Shown here: positions 6,612-14,573 of the stretch, piece by piece
Numbering within the stretch: position 1 is the first letter of the stretch
Layout of the letters: each line of letters starts with the position of its first letter
Origin: Parcubacteria group bacterium CG2_30_45_37
Lineage (GTDB): Bacteria > Patescibacteriota > Patescibacteriia > Patescibacteriales > GWC2-42-12
Assembly: GCA_001873515.1 (NCBI GenBank)
Contig: MNZH01000084.1
Span: forward strand, 1 to 16,140
Length of the DNA: 16,140 nt
Direction of reading: 5' to 3'
Notes under the pieces: generated by a model
Told to the model about the DNA's origin: nothing
Database searches by the model: none
Seen by the model: the letters and a program-made list of their open reading frames with translations, nothing else
Program-made: the position numbers and the translations under genes

Positions 6612-8042
6612 TTAGCAAAAATTTTTGATTTTGTCAATGCGCCGCGGTTTCCGATATAGTTTTAAATACTGTTTGGCGGATTTGTCCCAGGAGAAATTTT
6701 GTTTCAGGCCGCTTAATTTTAGTTGTTGCCAAGCTTTTGGTTTTTCATAGTAAATTTTTAAAGCCTGTGACAGAATCTTATAAAATTCGCTGGCTGTAAA
6801 TTTTTTAAAGGTAAAACCATTTTTTTTATTTACCGTATCGGCCAGGCCGCCGGTTAAGCGGACGACCGGCACGCTGCCGTAGCGCATGGCGATCATTTGC
6901 GTCAGGCCGCAAGGCTCAAAGCGCGAGGGCACCAAAAAAATATCCGAAGCCGCGTAAATTTCATGCGCCAGCCGTTCGTCAAATTTAATTTTGACGCTGA
7001 ACTGGCGCGGATATTTTTTGGCCAAATTCAACAAAGCGTCCTCGTATTTTTTTTCTCCGGCACCCAGGAAAATAAACTGGCAATTTAGCCGGGAGAATTT
7101 TTCCGTGATTAAATCAACGCCTTTTTGCCGGACAAAGCGGGTGACTAAGCCGACCAGGGCAGTGTTTTTATTCCGCGGCCAGCCCAATTGGCTCTGCAGG
7201 GCGGTTTTGTTGGTTGATTTCGCGGCCAAAGACCGGACCGAATAATGGCGTTTTATGAATTTATCGGTTGCCGGATTAAAAAAATCCGTGTCAATGCCGT
7301 TTAGGATGCCGGAAAGCTGTTTTTTCCGTTTTATCAGGATTTTTTCCAGCCCGGCGCCGTATTCTTTGGTTAAAATTTCTTTAGCGTAAGTCGGGCTGAC
7401 CGTGTTAACCAGGTCAGAGTTTAAAACGCCTTCGGCCATATAGTTTTTCCCCTTAGTTAAGCCTTGATTAGCCAAATTATGGATAGTGTAAAGCGTTTTT
7501 GTTTTAGCAAAGAAATTGTTTTGTTGGTTAAGTGTTTTAATAAAATCAGCGGCCAAAGCCGTATGCCAATCATTGGCATGAACAACGCCTGGTTGAAAAT
7601 TTAATTTTTTTGCCGTGGCCAAGGCGGCGAGAGTAAAAAAAGCGAATCTATTTAAATCATCGGGCTGCCTGGTATATTTACCGTCTAACATAATTCGTCC
7701 GCCCGAGTATATTTTTTTAGGGTTGAAAAAATTATTTTTTATCAGATAAATAGGAATTTTTGTATTTGGCAGATTGGTTTGATAGACGTCAATAATTTCA
7801 TTGGTATCGCCGACTGGCACGGTTAGCTGGCTGATAATTTTTTTAGCCGGATATTTTTTTTGGTCGATTAAACCGTAAAATGGCAGGCAGATTCTAATAT
7901 CCAGACCGAGTTTAGCCAAGGCTTTAGACAAAGCGCCGGCCACGTCGCCTAGGCCGCCGACTTTAGCCAGCGGCGTGACTTCGGCCGAGAGAAATAAAAT
8001 TTTGATTTTAGATTTATTAGATATTATATTTCGTTTATCCAT
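6612..8042 (-). CDS. Glycogen/starch synthase-like GT5 glycosyltransferase (paralogue B)
   Basis: 476 residues, the usual GT5 length. The N-terminal Rossmann domain opens with ILFLSAEVTPLAKVGGLGDV; the nucleotide-sugar lysine is K27 in KVGGL. HANDWH (155-160) carries the domain-closure histidine and NGID lies at 248-251. In the C-terminal domain R302 and K307 (TRFVRQKG) contact the diphosphate, and EPCGLTQ (376-382) supplies the conserved glutamate. All key residues of an active retaining glucosyltransferase that extends alpha-1,4-glucan from ADP-glucose (or UDP-glucose) are therefore present. Unlike paralogue A and typical GlgA, the stretch between TIHNLANQG (186-194) and VNTVSP (212-217) is about 25 residues shorter. 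The start overlaps the end of the upstream kinase-like gene by 19 bases, implying translational coupling. Cytoplasmic. Donor preference cannot be read from sequence. Confidence 0.93.
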   Translation of the reverse strand: MDKRNIISNKSKIKILFLSAEVTPLAKVGGLGDVAGALSKALAKLGLDIRICLPFYGLIDQKKYPAKKIISQLTVPVGDTNEIIDVYQTNLPNTKIPIYLIKNNFFNPKKIYSGGRIMLDGKYTRQPDDLNRFAFFTLAALATAKKLNFQPGVVHANDWHTALAADFIKTLNQQNNFFAKTKTLYTIHNLANQGLTKGKNYMAEGVLNSDLVNTVSPTYAKEILTKEYGAGLEKILIKRKKQLSGILNGIDTDFFNPATDKFIKRHYSVRSLAAKSTNKTALQSQLGWPRNKNTALVGLVTRFVRQKGVDLITEKFSRLNCQFIFLGAGEKKYEDALLNLAKKYPRQFSVKIKFDERLAHEIYAASDIFLVPSRFEPCGLTQMIAMRYGSVPVVRLTGGLADTVNKKNGFTFKKFTASEFYKILSQALKIYYEKPKAWQQLKLSGLKQNFSWDKSAKQYLKLYRKPRRIDKIKNFC

Positions 8043-8596
8043 TTAAGTATTTTATTATTTAAATTATTGTCGGGCAGTTTTTTGGTCTCAATGATTAAAT
8101 ATGGCAAGCTGTTTTTTTTAATTTCTTTTAAGTATTCTTTTTGTTGTTCGATATACCATTCCGGCTTACGTAAAATTCGCCGGTAATGAGGGTAAAGTTT
8201 TAGCCGGTCGGCGATCCTCGATTGGATTAGCTTTTTATTGGGCGGAAAAGTTATTAAAATTATTTTAAAGCCGAGTTTTTTTAATTGTTGTTCGATGGTT
8301 TTGTAATTTACTTTTTTGCCACGGTGCAGGAGATTATAGATAAGGTCGGACAAATAAAATTTTTCCACTAATAAATTACTATTTTTTAATTCAGTAAAAA
8401 TTTTTAAATAAGATTCAATCACCGGCTTACCGTGCTTAGTGCCGTAAATACCGACGTCGCAATTAAACCAGTAGCAACCATCAAGTAAATAGCCGGTTTT
8501 ATTGTATTTCGGTTCAAGATAATTGTAAATTTGAGACATCAGCCAGCTTTTGCCGGCTAATTCAGCTCCTTCAAAAATTAAATGGTGTGGTTTCAT
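8024..8596 (-). CDS. Thymidylate kinase-like P-loop NTPase, substrate unknown
   Basis: 190 residues. Walker A is GAELAGKS (10-17) directly after the first strand (HLIFEG). LLVEKFYLSDLIY (76-88) resembles the DR(Y/F/H) substrate-binding segment of thymidylate and deoxynucleoside kinases, with EK in place of DR. A LID-like basic stretch QSRIADRLKLYPHYRR lies at about 125-140. The fold is that of small nucleoside or nucleotide kinases, but the motifs are too divergent to name a substrate. It sits 16 bases after the PHP gene and overlaps the GT5-B start by 19 bases, so it is firmly inside the glucan block. It could be a nucleotide salvage gene carried along, or a kinase for another small molecule. 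The coding sequence is more AT-rich than the synthase genes around it. Confidence 0.65.
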   Translation of the reverse strand: MKPHHLIFEGAELAGKSWLMSQIYNYLEPKYNKTGYLLDGCYWFNCDVGIYGTKHGKPVIESYLKIFTELKNSNLLVEKFYLSDLIYNLLHRGKKVNYKTIEQQLKKLGFKIILITFPPNKKLIQSRIADRLKLYPHYRRILRKPEWYIEQQKEYLKEIKKNSLPYLIIETKKLPDNNLNNKILKWINEI

Positions 8597-8612
8597 AATT
8601 GGGGTTGTCGCC

Positions 8613-9476
8613 TTAGCCGATTATTTTTTTAATATCGGTTAAGTAATCTGAATCAATTCTAAAATAGTTATAACAGCTGTTCAGGTCGGCCGGCGCCGGT
8701 TCAAAACGGTGAAAATCAGAGCCGCCGGTCATTATTAATTTATATTCTTTAGCTAAACGCTGGAGCTGCATCACCGCGCCGATGGAATGGTGCGGCGAAA
8801 GAATTTCCAGGCCGTCCAGTCCGAGCGCTTTAACGCCGGCAATGAATTTTCTATCCAAACGCTCATGCTTGCCCGGGTGGTTTAAAATTAATTGCCCGCG
8901 GATGGTTTTTTTTAAATTTAAAATTTGTTTTAGCCCGATATAGCTTTCACTGATTCTGGCAAACGCTTTATTTTTGAAAATTTTTATTAAGACTTTATCT
9001 TGGCTGGGGTTGGCTGTTTTTAATTTCTTAACGATTATTTTTTTGTTGGCCGGTATTTTGGAAATTTGGTCGATTAGGTGATTAAGCGGAATATAGTGGT
9101 TAAATTTATCCAACAGGCGGCTTTCGTCTATCTGAAAACCGCGCTGTTTCAATTTATTCAAAGCGTTTCTGATTTGCCGTCGGCGGCGCGCCTGGCTAAT
9201 TCTTAAAAGATTATGCAATTCCGCGTCGCGCCGGTCAAAATTATACCATAAGAGATTAAATTTCTTATGGCCCAGTTTAACGTAAAGCTCTACGCCCGGG
9301 ATAGCTTTAATTTTTTTCTTTTCGCAAGCTAGCTTGAATTCGTCAAGCCCGCTGATGGTATTATGGTCGGTTAAGGCGGCGATTTTTACATTGTTGGCCG
9401 ATAAAAAATCAGCCAGCTGGCTAGGCGTTAGGTAGCCGTCGGAATAAGTTGAATGAAGCTGCAAATCAATTAACAT
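8613..9476 (-). CDS. PHP-domain metal-dependent phosphoesterase
   Basis: 287 residues, the length of the YciV/RNase AM (3',5'-nucleoside bisphosphate phosphatase) branch of the PHP family. Metal-site motifs are visible in order: DLQLHSTYSDG (4-14), TDHN (36-39), GVE (61-63), NHPGKH (199-204), SPHH (227-230) and GGSDFH (251-256). The first histidine of the usual HxH pair is glutamine here (Q6; H8 is kept). The domain binds two or three metal ions and hydrolyses phosphoesters; in characterised relatives the substrates are pAp or 5' ends of short RNAs. Gaps are 4 bases to the APH-fold gene upstream and 16 to the kinase-like gene downstream, so it should be co-transcribed with the glucan genes. 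Whether it acts on nucleotides or on a phosphorylated sugar is open. Confidence 0.85.
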   Translation of the reverse strand: MLIDLQLHSTYSDGYLTPSQLADFLSANNVKIAALTDHNTISGLDEFKLACEKKKIKAIPGVELYVKLGHKKFNLLWYNFDRRDAELHNLLRISQARRRRQIRNALNKLKQRGFQIDESRLLDKFNHYIPLNHLIDQISKIPANKKIIVKKLKTANPSQDKVLIKIFKNKAFARISESYIGLKQILNLKKTIRGQLILNHPGKHERLDRKFIAGVKALGLDGLEILSPHHSIGAVMQLQRLAKEYKLIMTGGSDFHRFEPAPADLNSCYNYFRIDSDYLTDIKKIIG

Positions 9477-9480
9477 AATT

Positions 9481-10518
9481 TTAAATTACGGTATCTAATT
9501 TTAAATCCTGGCCGATTTTTATAAGTAGGCCATGCGCCCGCTCCGGTTCGGCCTTATCTTTTAACAGGAAAAAAATCGCGGTACGCAGAGCGGTCCAATT
9601 ATAATAATTATTAATTCTTTTTTGCAGATTATCATCTAAAGTTATTTTAGCATTTTTAAAGTAGCTATCCAAAAAAAGCCGCTTTATTTTTTCCACTTCC
9701 GCCTGATTTTCAATTTTACGAAGCATCATAAATTCCAATTGTTGCAAAAAAGTGCCTAAATCGCGGGCAAAATCCGCCAGACAAATATCGGTAAAATCTA
9801 TGACGCCGATTTTATCTTTATCAATGATAATAATATTTTCCGGGTGAGCGTCGCCATGAATCAGCCAGCGCTCTTCAGTGGCAGAGAGAAAATTTTTTTC
9901 CTCCTGGTTTATTTTTTCATAAGCTTGGCGGCAAATTTCATAATAACGCGGTTGCTCTACCCGCACTTTAGTCAAAGTATGAGCCATGCCCGGGATAATA
10001 GTTTCAATGCGGCTGCTTAAAGGGTTGAAATTTTTCGCTTTGGCCGCGATAGCGCTTAAATGGTGTAATTTGGCAAACCAGGCGGCCGCTTTAACCGCGA
10101 CGTCTTCCACTGTGGTTACATCTCGGCGGCGTATGTATTGATAAAGATTTTCGCCGCTGATGCCTTGATAGAAAAAAGCGTTAAAATCGGACGAATAAAA
10201 CAGGGGCCTGGGTATGGTTAAATTTTCCCGGTTAAAGCCGTTTTGCCAAAGAAAAGTTAAAGCTTCAAAAGAATTTAGGCGCGGTTCATCGCTGTGGGCC
10301 GTGCAATAAATCGGCAGGGTCTTTAGATTATTTTCCATATCAACAAAGGCGGTTTGATATTCAATCACTATATGGTAGGTAGAAGTCCAAATGTTGTCTT
10401 TAATTAAGTGAGTTTGGATTTTTTTAATATCGGAAAATTCCGGATATTTAGGCAAGATTTCTTTTTTAAATAAATCAAAAACGAATTTTTCGTCTAGTAA
10501 ATGGTTGATTTTGTTCAT
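9481..10518 (-). CDS. APH/choline kinase-fold phosphotransferase
   Basis: 345 residues. The catalytic loop is HGDAHPEN (221-228), with catalytic Asp223 and Mg-binding Asn228. The second metal aspartate is D241 in VIDFTD, and ADFARDLG (248-255) completes the APH family C-lobe. The N-lobe is weaker: HSDEPRLNSFEALTFLW (75-91) probably contains the helix-C glutamate E85, while a clear Gly-rich loop and lysine are not obvious. Family members phosphorylate small hydroxylated compounds such as aminoglycosides, choline, homoserine, fructosamine and maltose. Its place between a GH57 glycosidase (3-base gap) and a PHP phosphoesterase (4-base gap), in a glucan gene string, makes a sugar or oligosaccharide substrate an attractive inference (compare maltokinase, a distant APH-fold enzyme). 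I do not see evidence for antibiotic resistance. Confidence 0.8.
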   Translation of the reverse strand: MNKINHLLDEKFVFDLFKKEILPKYPEFSDIKKIQTHLIKDNIWTSTYHIVIEYQTAFVDMENNLKTLPIYCTAHSDEPRLNSFEALTFLWQNGFNRENLTIPRPLFYSSDFNAFFYQGISGENLYQYIRRRDVTTVEDVAVKAAAWFAKLHHLSAIAAKAKNFNPLSSRIETIIPGMAHTLTKVRVEQPRYYEICRQAYEKINQEEKNFLSATEERWLIHGDAHPENIIIIDKDKIGVIDFTDICLADFARDLGTFLQQLEFMMLRKIENQAEVEKIKRLFLDSYFKNAKITLDDNLQKRINNYYNWTALRTAIFFLLKDKAEPERAHGLLIKIGQDLKLDTVI

Positions 10519-10521
10519 ATT

Positions 10522-11691
10522 TTATTTTAACCAATAATAATGCCAATGCTTATGCCAAATTAATTGTTTTATTTTAATATATAATTTTTCGGCTTTAATT
10601 TTAGCCGGTTTGGTTTTTGGGTTGGCCAGGGAGCGGATGCTTCTGATTAATTCGTTAACGCCTTTTTCTATTTCATCGGGGTTCCAGGCTAAAGGGCCGT
10701 AAAGCTTAAAATCGTGGGCGCTGGACCACCAAAAAGCGCAGCTGGCCAAGCCTCGGTCTAGGTGCTGGCGTGACCAAAAATAATTTTGGTCTTTAGGGTA
10801 TTTATTAACATTCACGATTGCCGCGTTGGCTAATTGCCAAAACATAGTTTGAATTTTATTTTTTTTGTTGTGCCAAAGAAAATAGGGCAGATTATTTTTT
10901 AATTCCTTTTCGGTGGATTCCCAGGACGAAGCGCGCGGAGCGATTTTTTCCGGTTTATTTAATCCGGCCAGATATTCGCCGACTGTTAGGGTTTTAATTT
11001 CCGGCCGTTTTAATAGTTTTTCAAAAGTATAACTAAAGTCGGAGTGCCTTAAGCCGTAAAGCTCGGCGTCAGTCGCCGTAATAACTATTTTATCTTCTAA
11101 TTTTTTTATTAATTTAAAAATTACTTGCGGCGCGTATTTTTTTGAATTTTGCCTTTGGCGAAAAAGTATTTTAAGGCCGGAGTTTTTATCAATATAAAGG
11201 CGCCCATTATCAAGCCGGTTTGATTTCAGGCCGGCGCTGATTTCATCAAGCATAATCCAGCTATAGTTTAATTTTTTTACTATTTTAGCCACCCTGATTC
11301 CATAGGCCGCTTCGGGAATAAAAAAGCCTCGGGACCTAAATTCCGAGCCGAAATGTTTTTTTAAGATTTCCTCGTTAATTTTAATTTGCCTGATAATTTC
11401 TTCGTCCGGCAGTAAAGCCAGTAGCGGATGAAAGGCGGCCGAACCGGTTAATTCAATCTGACCGCTTGCCGTCATTTCTTTTAAGTCGTTGATTAGTCCG
11501 CCGTAGCCTAAAGCTTCGAGCCTAGTCAAAAGGCAGCCGGTTAGGTTAAGCGTAAATTTAATTCGCCGGTTGCGCTTAAGCGCGCTAATAATTCTTTTAT
11601 AACTTTTTTCAACCGCTTCAATAATAGTTTCATTGTCGGCGGTTGGCGGCTGGTAAAAGTGGAGAAAATTTATCCAGGTTATGCGGGCCAT
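10522..11691 (-). CDS. GH57 family glycoside hydrolase / glucanotransferase
   Basis: 389 residues, a compact GH57 of catalytic-barrel size. Family motifs in order: NFLHFYQPP (8-16, motif 1, normally HxHQP), GQIELTGSAAFHPLL (77-91, motif 2), GFFIPEAAYG (122-131, motif 3, with predicted nucleophile Glu127) and ATDAELYGLRH (206-216, motif 4, with predicted acid/base Asp208). The C-terminal part has WWSSAHDFKLYGP, similar to the conserved tryptophan-rich motif 5 area. GH57 enzymes are retaining and act on alpha-glucans as amylases, 4-alpha-glucanotransferases or branching enzymes; there is no signal peptide, so it is cytoplasmic. Its ATG comes one base after the stop of GT5-A, and the APH-fold gene starts 3 bases after its end. 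This supports a shared job with the synthases: trimming, transfer or branching of the glucan. The exact activity cannot be told from sequence. Confidence 0.9.
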   Translation of the reverse strand: MARITWINFLHFYQPPTADNETIIEAVEKSYKRIISALKRNRRIKFTLNLTGCLLTRLEALGYGGLINDLKEMTASGQIELTGSAAFHPLLALLPDEEIIRQIKINEEILKKHFGSEFRSRGFFIPEAAYGIRVAKIVKKLNYSWIMLDEISAGLKSNRLDNGRLYIDKNSGLKILFRQRQNSKKYAPQVIFKLIKKLEDKIVITATDAELYGLRHSDFSYTFEKLLKRPEIKTLTVGEYLAGLNKPEKIAPRASSWESTEKELKNNLPYFLWHNKKNKIQTMFWQLANAAIVNVNKYPKDQNYFWSRQHLDRGLASCAFWWSSAHDFKLYGPLAWNPDEIEKGVNELIRSIRSLANPKTKPAKIKAEKLYIKIKQLIWHKHWHYYWLK

Positions 11692-11692
11692 A

Positions 11693-13165
11693 TTATTTAT
11701 TTCCTTTCAGAGCTTTCCGGTATAGGGCAACATATTTTTTAGCCGGTATTTCCCAGCTGTTGGATTCTTCCATTACCCGAACGACCAGTTCGCGCCAGTT
11801 ATATTTATGGCGGTAGTTTTCCAGGGCGCGGACGATGGCGGCGAATAACGAGTAGCCGGAATAGTTGGAAAAGCTGAAGCCGGAACCGCGTTTGGTTTTG
11901 GGGTTGTAGTTTGTGACCGTGTCATTCAGGCCGCCCACTCGCCTGACCACCGGAATACAGCCATAGCGCATGGCGATTAGCTGATTGATGCCGCAAGGCT
12001 CATAGTGCGACGGCAGAATAAAAATGTCGGCCGCGGCGTAAAGCATGGTTTCTAACTTGGCGTTTTCTCCGAAAGGCAAAAAGACGATTTTTTTTGGATA
12101 TTTTTTCTGCCATTTTTTGAGTTCTAAGATATATTGCTTGTCGCCGTCGCCCATGATAATAATTTGGGCGTCCAAGTGGGCCAGCGGCCCCAAAATTTTC
12201 ATGATTAATTCAAAGCCTTTTTGCAAAGTTACCCGCGAAGTGGAGACAATCAGCGGGATTTCCCGGTCAACCGGCAGGCCGACTTTTTTTTGCAAGTATT
12301 CTTTATTTAATTTTTTGCGGTGGATTTTTTGATAGCTGTAATTTTTAAATAAGCCCTGGTCGTTATTGGGGTTATAGGCTTTGTAATCAATGCCGTTGAT
12401 GATACCATAGAGTCGGTCGGAGCGGTTTTTTAAAATGCGGTGCAGGTCTTGGCCGAATTTTTTGGTCATGATTTCTTCGCGGTACTGCTCGCTCACCGTG
12501 TTGATGATGTCGGCGGAGAGAATGGCGCGTTTGGCAAAATTAATTGTTTCAAGGCCCGGGTCGTTTAAATGCGGAATTTTATTTTTGCCATAATCTTTTT
12601 TCCGGGCCGGCACTTCCCACCAGTCATACCCCAGCTGGAAGGCTAAATTGTGGATAGTATAAACCGTTTTGGCTTTGCGTAAAGTCTTGGAATAGCGGAA
12701 GTCGGTTTTTAGGTAGTAGGGAATCAGGCCGGTGTGCCAGTCGTGGCAATGAACGATATCAGCCGGAAATTTTAACAGGGAGATCAGCTTCAAAGCGGCC
12801 ACGTCAAAAATTAAAAAGCGCGCGTTTTCACGCGTTGAGCCGTAAAGGGTTTTTTTAGCGGAAAAATACTTTTTATTTTCAATAAAATAAATCGGCAGAT
12901 TTTTCATTAGATAGCCGCGCCAGTAATTGACCTGCACCTTGTCCTCCGAGTTTAAATAAATTCTCACGTTCTCATGAATTAATTTAAGCTGGTGCTTTTT
13001 AGCGTCAATAACCTGGCCATAAAGCGGCGTAATCACCATGACCTCATGGCCCAGCCTGGCTAAAGCCTTAGGCAGGCTTCTGGCCACGTCAGCCAAGCCG
13101 CCGGTTTTAGAAAAAGGGGCGACTTCGGCGACTACGGAAACGATTTTAAGCTGTTTAGCTGGCAT
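11693..13165 (-). CDS. Glycogen/starch synthase-like GT5 glycosyltransferase (paralogue A)
   Basis: 490 residues from the ATG at 13165. An in-frame ATG at 13213 would add a proline-rich 16-residue tail lying wholly inside ruvC; I prefer 13165 because the GT5 core (QLKIVSVVAEVAPFSKTGGL) begins immediately after it. The start overlaps the ruvC end by 11 bases. Motifs: K20 in KTGGL, HCHDWH (139-144), NGID (257-260), R311/K316 in SRVTLQKG, and EPCGINQ (389-395). All expected catalytic residues are kept. It retains the long loop between TIHNLAFQ and INTVS (residues 178-220) that paralogue B lacks. The protein should extend alpha-1,4-glucan in the cytoplasm. It is the first dedicated carbohydrate gene of the block, directly ahead of GH57. 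A and B share motifs but are clearly diverged, so this is not a recent tandem duplication. Confidence 0.93.
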   Translation of the reverse strand: MPAKQLKIVSVVAEVAPFSKTGGLADVARSLPKALARLGHEVMVITPLYGQVIDAKKHQLKLIHENVRIYLNSEDKVQVNYWRGYLMKNLPIYFIENKKYFSAKKTLYGSTRENARFLIFDVAALKLISLLKFPADIVHCHDWHTGLIPYYLKTDFRYSKTLRKAKTVYTIHNLAFQLGYDWWEVPARKKDYGKNKIPHLNDPGLETINFAKRAILSADIINTVSEQYREEIMTKKFGQDLHRILKNRSDRLYGIINGIDYKAYNPNNDQGLFKNYSYQKIHRKKLNKEYLQKKVGLPVDREIPLIVSTSRVTLQKGFELIMKILGPLAHLDAQIIIMGDGDKQYILELKKWQKKYPKKIVFLPFGENAKLETMLYAAADIFILPSHYEPCGINQLIAMRYGCIPVVRRVGGLNDTVTNYNPKTKRGSGFSFSNYSGYSLFAAIVRALENYRHKYNWRELVVRVMEESNSWEIPAKKYVALYRKALKGNK

Positions 13166-13640
13166 AAGAGTTGCTGGCGCAAATGGCGATGGCCAAAGCG
13201 TCGGCCGCGTCATCGGGCTGGGGCAGGTCTTTAAGATTTAAAATTAATTTAACCATTCTTTGCACCTGGCCTTTTTCCGCGTGGCCGTAAGCCGCCACCG
13301 CTTGTTTGACCTGGTAGGGCGTGAATTCCACGCTGTTGATTTTGTTTAATTTGGCCGTGAGCACGGCCACGCCCCTGGCTTGGCCGACCACCAGCGCGGT
13401 TTTTACGTTACTCCCAAAAAATAATTCTTCAATGGCGACCAAATCCGGCCGGAATTTTTTTATTAATTTATTAAGCTCCAGATTGATAATTTCCAGCCGG
13501 TCGGGCAGGGCGAGTTTGGCCGAAGTTCTGATGGAGCCGTAAGCCAAACAGCTTAATTTGCCGCTTTCGTTTTTAATCAGGCCGTAGCCGGTGTCGGCGA
13601 TGCCTGGATCAATGCCTAAAATGATAGAATAATTTTTCAT
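13155..13640 (-). CDS. ruvC: RuvC crossover junction endodeoxyribonuclease
   Basis: 161 residues, normal for RuvC. Catalytic acidic residues align by motif: D11 in GIDPGIADTGYG, E71 in AIEELFFGSNVKTALVVGQARG, and D144 and D147 in PDDAADALAIAI. TPYQVKQAVAAYGHAEKGQVQRMV (107-130) is the characteristic junction-binding region. The enzyme resolves Holliday junctions as a dimer, normally with RuvAB; ruvA and ruvB are not in this window. It follows yebC on the same strand, a common bacterial pairing, but here a palindromic repeat separates the two. Its end overlaps the GT5-A start by 11 bases, so the glucan genes are coupled to it. Confidence 0.96.
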   Translation of the reverse strand: MKNYSIILGIDPGIADTGYGLIKNESGKLSCLAYGSIRTSAKLALPDRLEIINLELNKLIKKFRPDLVAIEELFFGSNVKTALVVGQARGVAVLTAKLNKINSVEFTPYQVKQAVAAYGHAEKGQVQRMVKLILNLKDLPQPDDAADALAIAICASNSYAS

Positions 13641-13651
13641 TTTCCGTAGAT

Positions 13652-13746
13652 TGTCATTGCGAGCGACTAAAAGGAGCGTGGCAATCTCGGGTTCTAAGCG
13701 TCTAACCGGAGATTGCTTCGTCGCCTGTCGGCTCCTCGCAATGACA
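13652..13746. repeat. Palindromic dispersed repeat, copy 2
   Basis: Outer arms TGTCATTGCGAG (13652-13663) and CTCGCAATGACA (13735-13746) are identical to those of copy 1 at 267-398. Inner arms GCAATCTC (13681-13688) and GAGATTGC (13709-13716) are shorter than in copy 1, and the centre is only about 20 bases. It lies 7 bases past the yebC stop codon and 11 bases before the ruvC start codon, nearly filling the gap. There is no coding capacity. Confidence 0.9.
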
Positions 13747-13753
13747 GTACTAA

Positions 13754-14470
13754 TTATAAATTTACATTGGTATAATAATCGCTCACATCTTCGTTATTTT
13801 CCAGCTCATCAATAAATTTTCGCACTTTGTCCTTATCTTCGCCGCTTAACTCCAGCGAGTTCTTGGCTACGTATTCAATTTCCGCCGACTCGGTGGCGAT
13901 ATTTTTAGTTTCCAAAAATTGTTTGGTTTTTTGCAGGTCTTCGGGCTTAGTGTAAACGGTTAAACCTTCGGTTTCGGTGATAATATCCTCGGCCCCTTGG
14001 TCAATCAGCTCCAATTCAAAATTTTCTTGATTGGTTTTCGCCAACTGGTCGCTGGAAATTACGATTATGCCCTTTAATTCAAAGTTCCACATCACCGCGC
14101 CCAATGAGCCGCCGGAGTCGCTAAATAAGTGCCTGATTTCCGCGGCCGTGCGGTTTTTGTTGTCGGTTAAAACTTTGACGATAAATTGCGCCTTGGCCGG
14201 GCCCAGGCCTTCATAAATCAATTCTTCAATTTGCGCGCCGGCCAGCTCGCCGGTGCCGCGCTTGATGGCGCGCTCAATATTGTCTTTGGGCATATTGGCT
14301 TGGCGCGCTTTATCCATAGCCAGGCGCAAGCTGAAGTTCGCGGTCGGGTCGTGGCCTTTACGCGCCGCGATGGCGATTAATTTGGCGATTTTCGTAAAAA
14401 TCGCGCCTTTTTTGGCGTCCACCACGGCTTTTTGTCGCTTGGTCGTTGCCCATTTTGAGTGTCCTGACAT
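13754..14470 (-). CDS. yebC: YebC/PmpR/TACO1-family protein
   Basis: 238 residues, standard for the family. The N-terminus MSGHSKWATTKRQKAVVDAK followed by KGAIFTKIAKLIAIAARKG is the family hallmark, and AMDKARQANMPKDNIERAIKRGTG (51-74) is the conserved helical segment. The later domains contain EGLGPAKAQFIVKVLTDNKNRTAAEIRH and FEDSGG-like FSDSGGSLG. Members were first described as transcriptional regulators; more recent work ties YebC and TACO1 to translation of proline-rich stretches. It is transcribed leftwards from a promoter that overlaps that of the isomerase gene, and is followed by a palindromic repeat and ruvC. There is only a weak Shine-Dalgarno-like GGAAA ahead of the ATG. Confidence 0.96.
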   Translation of the reverse strand: MSGHSKWATTKRQKAVVDAKKGAIFTKIAKLIAIAARKGHDPTANFSLRLAMDKARQANMPKDNIERAIKRGTGELAGAQIEELIYEGLGPAKAQFIVKVLTDNKNRTAAEIRHLFSDSGGSLGAVMWNFELKGIIVISSDQLAKTNQENFELELIDQGAEDIITETEGLTVYTKPEDLQKTKQFLETKNIATESAEIEYVAKNSLELSGEDKDKVRKFIDELENNEDVSDYYTNVNL

Positions 14471-14521
14471 ATTTTTTTCCGGCGAAATTTTAAATTGGAA
14501 TTTACCGTGAATTTTAATAAA

Positions 14522-14538
14522 GTCAGCTTAGGGCTGAC
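14522..14538. promoter_or_regulatory. Short inverted repeat at the predicted yebC transcript 5' end
   Basis: GTCAGC (14522-14527) and GCTGAC (14533-14538) form a 6-base-pair stem with a 5-base loop. The predicted yebC transcription start (about 14538) falls at its outer edge, so the yebC mRNA would begin with this hairpin. It could stabilise the 5' end or, as DNA, be an operator. Neither role can be decided from sequence. Confidence 0.4.
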
Positions 14539-14544
14539 ATAGTT

Positions 14545-14573
14545 AATTTAACAGAAGTTTAGACAAAAATCAA
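14545..14573 (-). promoter_or_regulatory. yebC promoter
   Basis: On the minus strand TTGATT (14573-14568) and TAAATT (14550-14545) are separated by 17 bases, with TG one base before the -10 (TGTTAAATT, extended -10). Predicted leader is about 68 bases. The -35 lies within the spacer of the divergent isomerase promoter, so the two RNA polymerases should exclude each other. Confidence 0.6.

Noticed and set aside
9481..10518. Aminoglycoside resistance gene
   Set aside because: The APH fold is present, but APH-fold proteins have many substrates and the neighbours are carbohydrate genes; resistance is not supported.
13166..13213. Longer start for glycogen synthase paralogue A
   Set aside because: The extra 16 residues are proline-rich, lie wholly within ruvC and precede the universal GT5 N-terminus.
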